Positions 25,460 through 34,400 of a stretch of DNA of 64,000 nt are shown piece by piece; position 1 is the stretch's first letter; the number at the start of each line of letters is the position of its first letter. Where the stretch lies: contig PKUK01000004.1 of the NCBI GenBank assembly GCA_002869535.1, forward strand, positions 1 through 64,000. Reading direction: 5' to 3'. The notes beneath the pieces are model-generated. The model did no database searches, was not told where the DNA came from, and saw only the letters and a list, made by a program, of their open reading frames with translations. This stretch comes from Arcobacter sp. GTDB lineage: Bacteria > Campylobacterota > Campylobacteria > Campylobacterales > Arcobacteraceae. A program made the position numbers and the translations under genes.

Positions 25460-25644
25460 GCCGAGTTGATGAAGGCGAAGCTTCCCTCGCTTATTGATTT
25501 ACTCTTTTCTGCCCTGTAAAACTCGCTAAAGAGTGCATTTAGCACTCTTCTTACGCTCAGACAGTTTCGGGCTTGTTTCGAAAAGAGTAAATCAAACGCT
25601 CGGCTTCATCAAAGGGAGAAGCAAAGTCTATAATATATATTATA
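25460..25644. repeat. Nested palindrome cluster upstream of the OLD-family gene
   Basis: The outer arms GATTTACTCTTTT (25496-25508) and AAAAGAGTAAATC (25581-25593) are perfectly complementary. Inside are GCCC/GGGC, CTGT/ACAG and GAGTGC-ATTTA-GCACTC (25531-25547). Outside, GATGAAGGCGAAGCTTCCC on the left and the complement of the right flank share rearranged modules (GATGAAG, GAAGC, CCGAG). The stretch ends with the 16-base palindrome TATAATATATATTATA (25629-25644). No ORF is convincing. It is an intergenic repeat and possibly an insertion boundary. Confidence 0.65.
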
Positions 25645-25727
25645 ATTTAGTGACACAAATATGTCTATAATTATTAGTTTTAAATTATTTTAATGTAATA
25701 TATAAAATAAAAGATTAAGGTGTTTAA

Positions 25728-27563
25728 ATGATAATCACATCAATAAAAATTCAAAATTATAGAGGAATAAATGATGAACAAATTATTCCTTTATCAAGTT
25801 TCTCTTCTATTATTGGGAAAAATGACTCTGGAAAATCTATTGTATTAAATGCAATAGCTAGTTTTTTAGATATTAAATCTTTTCAAATAACAAATTCTGA
25901 TTTTTATGACGAGTCAAAATCTATAAAATTTGAAATTGAATTTACAGATGATGACTTATATAGGAAGATAGAATCTAAAGTAAAAAAAAAGATTAAAAAA
26001 AATGATGGATTAGACTATTTTCTTAATGATATTATTCAAGATAATAAAATATGTATAAAAAAAGAAATAAAAAATGTTGGAAAGACATTTTCTAGTATAG
26101 AATTATTAGTGAATGATTATGAAGGAGATTTTTCTTTTTTATATGAAAAAATGGATGAAGAACTAAATCAAATTATTTCAAAACATTCAATTGAAATTCC
26201 AGTAGATGGCAAAGGTAGAAATTCAAAATTAGAAAAAATTGAATACATTAAGAAGTACTGTGAAAGTAATAACATTAAAAGAAAGTTAATTTATATTGAG
26301 GATATTTATAAAATTGATTCTCTTTTACCTGCAGTTGAATTGTTCGTATCAGATTATGGATTAGAAGCTGATACTAAATTTAAAACTAATTCTGTATCTG
26401 AAATAGAAGATTTTTTTGCTATTGAAACTGCAAGCAATGAAAGTAGATTGAAAAAAATAGAATTAGATATTCAAACAGAAATGAACAAAGAAGCTGAATC
26501 AATTAAAAGTTATATGTCTGATTATACTTCTAGTTTGAATAAAGTCCAAATTCAGCCTACTATTAGTTGGAAAGATTCTATTAAAAGTGTTGATGTTAGT
26601 TTTCAATTTGATGGAGATTCGAAACCAATTCCAATGTCTCACAAAGGAACGGGATATAGAAGACTTTTTATGGTTGCAAGGTTTAGATATTTAGCTGAAA
26701 AAAACAAAGGGCATGATGTAATTTATTTAATTGAAGAGCCAGAAACATTTTTACACCCGTCTGCTCAAGAAGATTTACTTTTATCTTTGTTAAATTTATC
26801 ATTAGAAAATCAAATAATAATAACTACACATTCTCCTGTCTTTGTAGGCCATACAGATGTTAGTTCTGTAATTTTATGTCAAAAAAATGACACTTCAACT
26901 TATTCCAGTTCTAATGTTTTTAAATCAAAAGAAGAAGAGTTTATAGTTAAGATTATAGAAGATATTGGTATTAAACCTTACTATAATCTTGTTGATAAAT
27001 TTGAAAAAATTGTTTTTGTAGAAGGTCCAGGAGATGCAAATTTTATTGATTCTTTATCTAGGGGACTATTTGGAAAAAAGTTAAAAGATAATGAAAAAAT
27101 ATTAATCTTACCTGGTGGTGGTACAAGTATTGAAAATTTTATAAATATAGATTACTTTAAAAAATCTAATAGGGAATTATATTTAATTTTAGATAGTGAT
27201 AAGCAAAACTCAAAAGCAAAAGAAGAAGAACAAAATGAAATAATAGAAAAATTTAAAGGTAGTGATAAGTGTTTTGCATATCTTTTGAATAAAAGATGTA
27301 TTGAAAATTATTATCATCCACGAACTATAGAAAGAATTTATGAAATAGAATCAGGAATTTTAGATTTTTTCGGTGAGGGAGATGATGTAAAAAAGATAAT
27401 TAATGACTTTAAAATATCATATAAAGAAAGTACTGGAAGACAATTACAATTTCCTACAAAAAATAATATGGATATTTTTAATAATATGAGAGAAGATGAG
27501 TGGAATGAGGTTATAGAAAATGATTTAGTTGATTTTATAAAGAAATTACATAACTTTAATTAG
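25728..27563 (+). CDS. OLD-family ATPase with TOPRIM nuclease domain
   Basis: 611 aa. An N-terminal ABC/SMC-type ATPase (residues 1-380) has IKIQNYRGINDE, Walker A IIGKNDSGKSIVL, a signature-like SHKGTGYRRLF, Walker B YLIEEPETFLHPSAQ and the H-loop TTHSPVF. A C-terminal TOPRIM domain (about 420-520) has FVEGPGDANFID and LILDSDK, metal ligands of OLD nucleases. Known relatives act in phage defence (P2 Old, GajA). No UvrD-like helicase or reverse transcriptase is adjacent, so this is a stand-alone OLD gene. It sits alone between repeat clusters, which suggests an acquired defence gene; target unknown. Confidence 0.88.
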   Translation: MIITSIKIQNYRGINDEQIIPLSSFSSIIGKNDSGKSIVLNAIASFLDIKSFQITNSDFYDESKSIKFEIEFTDDDLYRKIESKVKKKIKKNDGLDYFLNDIIQDNKICIKKEIKNVGKTFSSIELLVNDYEGDFSFLYEKMDEELNQIISKHSIEIPVDGKGRNSKLEKIEYIKKYCESNNIKRKLIYIEDIYKIDSLLPAVELFVSDYGLEADTKFKTNSVSEIEDFFAIETASNESRLKKIELDIQTEMNKEAESIKSYMSDYTSSLNKVQIQPTISWKDSIKSVDVSFQFDGDSKPIPMSHKGTGYRRLFMVARFRYLAEKNKGHDVIYLIEEPETFLHPSAQEDLLLSLLNLSLENQIIITTHSPVFVGHTDVSSVILCQKNDTSTYSSSNVFKSKEEEFIVKIIEDIGIKPYYNLVDKFEKIVFVEGPGDANFIDSLSRGLFGKKLKDNEKILILPGGGTSIENFINIDYFKKSNRELYLILDSDKQNSKAKEEEQNEIIEKFKGSDKCFAYLLNKRCIENYYHPRTIERIYEIESGILDFFGEGDDVKKIINDFKISYKESTGRQLQFPTKNNMDIFNNMREDEWNEVIENDLVDFIKKLHNFN

Positions 27564-27587
27564 AGGTTTTAGATTAAATAAGAAAAG

Positions 27588-27682
27588 CTAAAGTTTTGTT
27601 TTTAGGCAAGGCGAAGAGTGATTTTAAATTCAAGGAGCATAGTAAACTATGTGACTGATTTAAAATCGCTATTCAACGCAGT
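27588..27682. repeat. Intergenic palindrome, family copy 2
   Basis: It lies between the convergent OLD gene and porB. Read on the minus strand it has CTGCGTTG (27681-27674), arms GCGATTTTAAATCA and TGAATTTAAAATCAC, tip hairpin CATAGT-AA-ACTATG (27638-27651), CTCCTT, then CGCCTTG (27613-27607) and CTAAAAACAAAA. Copy 1 at 7871-7970 has the same fixed blocks in the same order but different arms. The far ends (AGCTAAAGTTTTG and CAAAAATTTTGCT) are also roughly complementary. Confidence 0.7.
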
Positions 27683-27709
27683 ATAAAAGCAAAAATTTTG
27701 CTTTTATAC
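27681..27709. terminator. Terminator of the por operon
   Basis: GTATAAAAGCAAAA-A-TTTTGCTTTTATAC is a perfect 14-base inverted repeat that includes the porB stop codon. Read from porB it ends in a T-rich tract merging with the outer arm of the palindrome family copy. Confidence 0.7.
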
Positions 27710-28660
27710 TCTGGCTTCTTCTCTTTTTTGTAGGTATAGCCATTTTTCGTCTACTCTTTTTTGCCATTCTTCTATGATATGCTCATTTTCTGGTTTAAAC
27801 AAGTGTTTAAATCTTGGTTGGAAACCTAAGTAATCTCTTACAGGCACTATATTTTTTGGTCTATATGTGATATTTAACTCTGTTCCATCTATGATTTCAT
27901 ATAGTGGGAAAACTAGTGAATCAACTGCTAAATCAGATGCTTCGATAGTTTCATGTGGTTGGAACTTCCACTCTGTTGTACATGCAGACATTGCATTGAT
28001 AAATACTGGTCCTTTTGTTGCAAATCCTGTTTGGATTTTTTTAACCATATCTTTCCATTTGTTTGGTGCCACTTGTGCTACATATGGAGAACCATGCGCT
28101 GCCATGATTGAAAGCATATCTTTTTTGTTTCTTTTTTCACCATATGAATCACTTCCTGCTGGTGCTGTTGTTGTAGATGAACCAATAGGAGTTGAAGATG
28201 ATCTTTGACCTCCTGTATTTGCATAAACTTCGTTGTCTAAACAAACATACATCATGTCATGACCTCTTTCAAAACATCCAGAAATCCATTGAAAACCAAT
28301 ATCATAAGTTGCACCATCTCCACCAAATGCTACAAATTTTGGTTCAGGAGTTGATGGGTCGATTCTTCCTTTTTTTCTTAACACTTTGTTCATAGTCTCA
28401 GCACCTGCGATTGCAGTTGAGGCATTTTCAAAGCCAATATGAATCCAAGAACAGTCCCATGACGTATGTGGATAAATAGCAGTACAAACTTCTAAACATC
28501 CTGTTGCTGCTGATACAACTAAGTTGTCATTTGTTGCATTTAATACTTCTCTTACAATAATTGAGTGTGCACAACCTGGACATAAAACGTGAGAACCCTC
28601 AAATCTTTCAGCCGCAGTTGAAAACGTTTTTAAGTTTTTGATTACTTTTTGATTACTCAT
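27704..28660 (-). CDS. porB: Pyruvate:acceptor oxidoreductase beta subunit
   Basis: 318 aa thiamine-diphosphate-binding subunit. It has HVLCPGCAHSI near the start (iron-sulfur Cys), VSAATGCLEVC, FVAFGGDGATYDIGFQWISG (TPP motif GDG...) and YVCLDNEVYANTGGQRSSSTP. It oxidatively decarboxylates pyruvate to acetyl-CoA and passes electrons to ferredoxin or flavodoxin. It is last of four genes in the order gamma-delta-alpha-beta, the order I know from Helicobacter pylori, separated by 9 bases from porA. Confidence 0.93.
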   Translation of the reverse strand: MSNQKVIKNLKTFSTAAERFEGSHVLCPGCAHSIIVREVLNATNDNLVVSAATGCLEVCTAIYPHTSWDCSWIHIGFENASTAIAGAETMNKVLRKKGRIDPSTPEPKFVAFGGDGATYDIGFQWISGCFERGHDMMYVCLDNEVYANTGGQRSSSTPIGSSTTTAPAGSDSYGEKRNKKDMLSIMAAHGSPYVAQVAPNKWKDMVKKIQTGFATKGPVFINAMSACTTEWKFQPHETIEASDLAVDSLVFPLYEIIDGTELNITYRPKNIVPVRDYLGFQPRFKHLFKPENEHIIEEWQKRVDEKWLYLQKREEARV

Positions 28661-28669
28661 ATTTTTTCC

Positions 28670-29899
28670 TTAGTGTTCATAAAAACTTAATTCAGGACCT
28701 CTAACACCATGAAGTGTTTGAATTTTCCCATTAAGTTTTCCATTTTTTGCTTCTTCATTTAAAGAAACGAAGATATCTTTTAATTCATTTACAATAATAT
28801 CTCTTCCACCTAAACCATAAACTAAGTTTTTAAGAACTGGTCTTGCTGGTGTATTAAACAAGGCTCCCGCAACTTCGTTGTATAAAGTTCCAACAGTTCC
28901 ACCAGGTGCACTTCTATCCATACATGCTATAGCTTTTACATTTTGTAATTTTGAAGCTAATTGAGTAAGTGGAAATGGTCTAAATAGTCTTGGTGCAATA
29001 ACACCAGCTTTTATACCAGTCTCTTCTCTAATTGCATCAACTGCAATCATAGCTGTCTCATAAGTTGTACCTAAACATACAATCACAACATCAGCATCGT
29101 CTACTTTATATGTTTCAACGATATTATATTTTCTACCACTTACTTTTTCAAACTCTGCAAAAACCTCTTCAACAACTGGAAGTGAACCCATAAGTGCTGC
29201 GTGTTGTTTTGCTTTATGTTCAAAGTGCCAGTCATGTTCAGTTTGTACACCATGAGTAACTGGTTTTGTAAAATCAAGCATGGCATTTACTTGTACATAA
29301 TCACCAACAAAATCATAAGCAACTTTATCTGATAAAGGTCTTACTGTTTGAGCTGTATGAGAAGTCAAAAATCCATCTTGGTTAGAGATAACTGGAAGTC
29401 TTACTTCTTTATGTTCTCCTATTCTAAAGGCACATAATGTTAAGTCATAAGCTTCTTGAGCATTAAATGAGTCTAACTGTATCCATCCACAGTCTCTTGT
29501 TAGATACATATCAGAGTGGTCACCATTTACATTTAGTGGTGCTGCTAAGGCTCTATTTACTAAACATAAAACAGCAGGAATTCTCATACCTGAACATTGG
29601 TATAAAACTTCAACCATAAGTGCACAACCTTGAGATGAAGTAGCAGTTGCAACTCTTCCTCCTGCAGCACCTGCACCTACACATCCTGACATAGCAGCAT
29701 GTTCTGATTCAACCATAATGATTTCACCATCAACATAACCATTTGAATGTAAGGCAGCATAGTTTTCAACAGTATTAGTTGAAGGTGTAATAGGATATGC
29801 AGCAACTACATCAACAGCAGCTTGTCTAAATGCTTGTGCGTTACATGTATTTCCATCCCAAACTTCTACTTTGTTTAGTTCCATTTGTTTGCTATTCAT
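28670..29899 (-). CDS. porA: Pyruvate:acceptor oxidoreductase alpha subunit
   Basis: 409 aa with the pyrimidine-binding domain of 2-oxoacid oxidoreductases: AAVDVVAAYPITPSTNTVENYA (the conserved YPITPS), VESEHAAMSGCVGAGAAGGRVATATSSQG and FNAQEAYDLTLCAFRIGE. A transketolase C-like domain follows (about 240-350), with VDDADVVIVCLGTTYETA. The ATG overlaps the porD stop by 1-3 bases. Confidence 0.93.
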   Translation of the reverse strand: MNSKQMELNKVEVWDGNTCNAQAFRQAAVDVVAAYPITPSTNTVENYAALHSNGYVDGEIIMVESEHAAMSGCVGAGAAGGRVATATSSQGCALMVEVLYQCSGMRIPAVLCLVNRALAAPLNVNGDHSDMYLTRDCGWIQLDSFNAQEAYDLTLCAFRIGEHKEVRLPVISNQDGFLTSHTAQTVRPLSDKVAYDFVGDYVQVNAMLDFTKPVTHGVQTEHDWHFEHKAKQHAALMGSLPVVEEVFAEFEKVSGRKYNIVETYKVDDADVVIVCLGTTYETAMIAVDAIREETGIKAGVIAPRLFRPFPLTQLASKLQNVKAIACMDRSAPGGTVGTLYNEVAGALFNTPARPVLKNLVYGLGGRDIIVNELKDIFVSLNEEAKNGKLNGKIQTLHGVRGPELSFYEH

Positions 29900-30312
29900 T
29901 ATTTCTCACCTTTTTCTTTTTTCTCTGGCCACTTTGTGAGTGCGATTTCATTTTTTTCTGTTTCATTAAACATAAGCAATGACTTTGGATTTGTTGGACA
30001 TACTTCAACACAAATCCCACAACCTTTACAGTGGTCATAATCAACACCCTTCATCTCTTTATCTCGTGAGATAATAGCAGTATCAGGACAATACAACCAA
30101 CAGTTTTGACAGTCAATACATAGTTCTGTATTCCATACAGGCTTGATCACTCTCCAGTCACCTACATAAGCATTTTTAGAGTTTGTCTCTGCATATGTTC
30201 TATCTTCTGGTTGTACTTCAGCAATCATTCCATCAACTGTTTGGTCAAATGAAAATAGTGCCGCCCCAGGTACTAATTCATCCCATCCCATATCTTTAAT
30301 TGATTTACTCAT
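29899..30312 (-). CDS. porD: Pyruvate:acceptor oxidoreductase delta subunit (ferredoxin-like)
   Basis: About 137 aa with two 4Fe-4S motifs, CIDCQNCWLYCP and CKGCGICVEVCP. The start at 30310-30312 has GGAG eight bases upstream; the longer reading to 30357 lies inside porG and was rejected. It relays electrons from the catalytic subunits to ferredoxin or flavodoxin. It starts 10 bases after porG. Confidence 0.92.
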   Translation of the reverse strand: MSKSIKDMGWDELVPGAALFSFDQTVDGMIAEVQPEDRTYAETNSKNAYVGDWRVIKPVWNTELCIDCQNCWLYCPDTAIISRDKEMKGVDYDHCKGCGICVEVCPTNPKSLLMFNETEKNEIALTKWPEKKEKGEK

Positions 30313-30322
30313 TCTTTGCTCC

Positions 30323-30886
30323 TTAATGTACTTCGTTATATGCTCTCTCAATAGCAATCATATTTGCATCGACTACTTTTTGAGGAAGTTTTTTTAGTAC
30401 TGATTTCATTGCATTTTGAAAATAGTCTAATTCAAACATACCACTTATTTTCATAAATGCACCAAGCATTGGAGTATTTGGAATAGGTCTTCCAATAGTC
30501 TCTTGAGAAATTTGTAAACAGTCTAATATAAATGTTCGCTCTTCTCTACCATGTAAAGCTGGAACTGATTCTATTAGTTCATCTTTATTTAGGTGTGTTG
30601 TAATTATGTATTTAGTATCTTCAGTTTCATTAGCTGTAAAGTCATCAGTAAATACTAATGCTGGGTCTAAAATAAATACAAAATTAGGTCTCATAAATTT
30701 TTCGTGATTTATGATTTGTTGATCATCAATTCTGTTATATGCTGTCATTGATGCACCTCTTTTTGCAGATCCATAAAATGCAAAAGCTTGTACTTCTTTT
30801 CCTGTTTCAGCTACAACAGAACCTAAACCTTTTGCCCCGGTTACTGCCCCTTGTCCCGCTCGGCTGTGCCATCTAATTTCTAGCAT
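30323..30886 (-). CDS. porG: Pyruvate:acceptor oxidoreductase gamma subunit
   Basis: 187 aa, first gene of the operon. It has the gamma-domain opening LEIRWHSRAGQGAVTGAKGLG, AFAFYGSAKRGASMTAYNRI, and the C-terminal PIPNTPMLGAFMKISG. It is required for assembly and CoA binding in the enzyme. The ATG follows AGGAGCTAAAAC, a good site. Confidence 0.92.
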   Translation of the reverse strand: MLEIRWHSRAGQGAVTGAKGLGSVVAETGKEVQAFAFYGSAKRGASMTAYNRIDDQQIINHEKFMRPNFVFILDPALVFTDDFTANETEDTKYIITTHLNKDELIESVPALHGREERTFILDCLQISQETIGRPIPNTPMLGAFMKISGMFELDYFQNAMKSVLKKLPQKVVDANMIAIERAYNEVH

Positions 30887-31449
30887 GTTTTAGCTCCTAA
30901 TTATTAACTATACTTATATTTCATAAATGATATTTTTTCAATATCATTAAAATCACGAACATTCTAGCTGTATAAATCTTAGGTGAATTTTAAAGTAAAA
31001 ATAGTAATCTTATAACTTTATTTTATATTAAGAATAGTATGGTTTAAGCTATGATTTTGTAGCTTTTCAAAAGGAGCAAATGACCATTAAGTGATAAATA
31101 AGATTATATTAATGTAAAAAACATAGCAAATCTGAATAAACATTTTAGCAAATCCCCTAAAAATCGTCTTTTTTTATAATAAAAAGTTGATTATTTACAA
31201 ATTTTGAAAAAAAATTGATTTGAAAATAAAATTAAGCTTAAATTGACTCGATTTTTATAATATGCTATGTTTATGCTATGATAATTTAAAGAAATTAGCA
31301 CCTTCAGACTACTTTAAATGTGATTTTTGTAAGAATTTCCTATAATTTTTTGATAAAAATGAAGAATAAATGAGTTATGTTTAGTAAATAAAGAAGATAT
31401 AAAATTTAAGTTTTTGATAAGTTATATTAGTGGGAAATCCCACTAATAT
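30887..31449. other. Intergenic region between porG and nifJ (563 bases)
   Basis: No convincing gene. A perfect dyad ATGATATT-TTTTC-AATATCAT (30927-30947) lies about 40 bases before porG and could be an operator or leader hairpin. A hairpin next to the nifJ stop is listed separately. The middle (30960-31420) is AT-rich with several TATAAT-like boxes that I cannot assign; an AAGGAG followed by a four-codon ORF at 31070-31093 is probably chance. Confidence 0.45.
31424..31449 (-). terminator. Hairpin directly after nifJ
   Basis: ATATTAGTGGGA-AA-TCCCACTAATAT, a perfect 12-base inverted repeat abutting the nifJ stop at 31450. The T-run downstream is weak, so it is a probable rather than certain terminator. 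Confidence 0.6.
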
Positions 31450-34400
31450 TTATACTAATTCATCTGAATAATCAGCTGCTGCGAATCTTGTTAATTGTCT
31501 ATATCTATATTGTGCATCAGATTTATTTTTAGCTAATAATTCATCTGCAAATTTAGGGTTTAATTTCTTTAACGAGATATATCTATTCTCTTGCATTAAG
31601 AATTGCTCATATTTTTCCCAGTCTGGTTTTTTACCAGAAATTTTGATTGGGTTTTTACCTTCATCAATTTTTCTAGGGTCAAATGTATAGATTGGCCAGT
31701 AACCACAATCAGTAGCTAATTGTCCTTGGTCAACTGATTTCATCAATCCACCTTTAATACCATGTGCAATACAAGGAGAGTAGGCAATCACTAAAGAAGG
31801 ACCATTATACTCTTCAGCCTCTTTCATAGCTTGTGCTGTCTGTTTTTGACTAGCTCTTGAGTTGATTTGTGCAACATAGATATTTCCATATGTCATAGAG
31901 ATATATCCTAAATCTTTTTTAGCACTTGGTTTTCCATCATTTGTAAAGTCTGCAATAGAACCAGCACGAGCTGATTTTGAAGATTGTCCACCAGTATTTG
32001 AGTAAACTTCTGTATCAACTACAAGTACGTTTACATTTTCACCAGTTGCAAGTACATGGTCAAGTCCACCATATCCAATATCATATGCCCAACCATCTCC
32101 ACCGATGATCCATTGTGATTTTCTTACAATATATTTTTTAAGAGATAATAAGTCAGCAACACCAGGAGCGTCAGGATTTTGTTCTAATTGAGGAACTAGT
32201 TTGTCTCTTATCTCTTGAGTTTTTTTACCATCATTTCTATTTTCAATCCACTCTTTATATAGAACTTTCAATGGATTAGAAACTTCTTCCATAGTATCTT
32301 CCATAATTCTTTGCATTCTATTTCTAATAGCTTCATTTGCATGGTGCATACCATATCCAAACTCAGCAGTATCTTCAAAAAGTGAGTTTGCCCATGCTGG
32401 ACCTTCACCTTTTTCATTTTTAGTATATGGAGTTGATGGAGCAGAAGCAGAATAGATTGATGTACATCCTGTAGCATTTGCAATCATCATTCTATCCCCA
32501 AACATTTGAGTAGCTAGTTTGATATATGGAGTCTCACCACATCCTGGACATGCTGAATGGAACTCAAATAGAGGTTTAGCAAACTGCGAACCTTTTAATG
32601 AATCTTTAGATACTAAATAATCTTTGTATGTAACATCATTAAATAAATAATCTGCATTTTCTTGTTCTCCATCATCTGCTTCTTGATTAAATGGAACCAT
32701 TTTAAGAGATTTTTCTGCAGTTGGACAAATATCAACACAAACATTACATCCTGTACAATCTAGAATAGATACTTGGATTTTGTATTTTAAGTCTTGGTCT
32801 TTTAAACCTTTACCTGTCGCATCAATTGAGTATTTTTTAACACCTTCAGGAGCATTTTCAAACTCATTTTCATCCATTAAGAATGGACGAATAACAGCAT
32901 GTGGACACTCAAATGCACATTGGTTACACTGGATACAGGTCTCTTCGTTCCACTCAGGAACCATTGTAGCAATTCCTCTTTTTTCGTATTTAGTAGAACC
33001 ATTTTCAAAAGTACCATCTTCTCTATTTGTGAAGATTGAAACAGGGAGAGTATCACCTTTTGCTGCATTTACAACTTTTGCAAAGTTTTCAACAAAATCT
33101 GAACCTTTATAATTAGAGTTAAGAACAAGTGGTCCTGCTTCAATAGATGACCAAGATGGATCAACAACAACTTCTTCAATTCCACCTTCTCCTGCGTCAA
33201 TTGCTGCATAGTTCATCTTAACGATTTCTTCACCTTTGTTTCCATAGGCTTTTTCAGCATACTCTTTCATATACTCTTTTGCAGTTTCATAATCAATAAC
33301 TTTTGCAAGTTTAAAGAATGCAGCTTGCATAATTGTATTTGTTCTATTTCCTAGTCCAATATCTCTTGCTAATTTAGTAGCATTGATTACATAGAATTTA
33401 ACTTTTTTATCAGCTAATATTTTTTTAACTCTATCAGGTATTTTAGCAACTATATCTTTTGCACTATTGATTGAGTTAAGTAAGAATATTCCACCTTCTC
33501 TAATGTTGTCAATTACTTCATACTGCTCTAAATAAACCTCTTTTGAACAGGCAATAAATCCAGGTGTTGTTACAAGATATGTAGATCTAATAGGAGTTTT
33601 GCTAAATCTTAAATGTGATCTTGTGTATCCACCAGATTTTTTTGAATCATAGGCAAAATATGCTTGTGCATATAAATCAGTTTTATCACCAATAATTTTC
33701 ACAGAGTTTTTATTTGCCCCAACTGTACCATCTGCACCTAATCCATAGAATAGACACTCATTTACATCTTCAACTACAGCAACATTTTTACCTACTTCAA
33801 TAGATGTAAAAGTAACATCGTCATTAATCCCAACAGTGAAGTTATCTTTAGGATTTTGTGATGCCAAGTTATCATACAGTGCAATAATTTGTGCAGGATG
33901 AACATCTTTAGAAGATAATCCATATCTTCCACCAATAATTTTTGGTTGTTTTTTCTCATTATAGAATACTGATTTAATATCTAAAAACAGTGGCTCACCT
34001 AAACTTCCTGGCTCTTTTGTTCTATCAATAACACAAATTCTTTCAACTGATTTTGGTAACACATTCATAAAATATTTAGTTGAGAATGGTCTATATAAAT
34101 GAACTGTTAATAAACCAACTTTTCTTCCTTGTGTTGTTAAGTAATCAATAGTCTCTTTAATAGTCTCTGTAACAGAACCCATTGCAATAATAATATCAGT
34201 AGCATCATTAGCACCATAGTAAGTAAATGGAGCATAATCTCTTCCAGTAACTTTTGAGATTTCTTGCATATATTCATTTACAATATCTGGAACTTCATTG
34301 TAAAATTTATTTGATGCTTCTCTTCCTTGGAAGTAGATATCATCATTTTGTGCAGTACCTCTTGTAATTGGAGATTCTGGATTTAAAGAAGTGTCTCTAA

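Noticed and set aside
25139-25545. Two minus-strand ORFs of 71 and 64 codons upstream of the OLD gene
   Set aside because: They run through the candidate small RNA promoter and the palindrome cluster and have no binding sites or family features.
25728-27563. Gabija defence system
   Set aside because: The OLD-type protein resembles GajA in layout, but no UvrD-like helicase (GajB) gene is adjacent; the next genes are por genes and repeats.
31070-31093. AAGGAG followed by a four-codon ORF (MTIK) in the por-nifJ gap
   Set aside because: Too short to judge; no attenuator-like structure or gene follows on the plus strand.
32780-33112. Plus-strand ORF within nifJ
   Set aside because: Antisense shadow of the ferredoxin domain.
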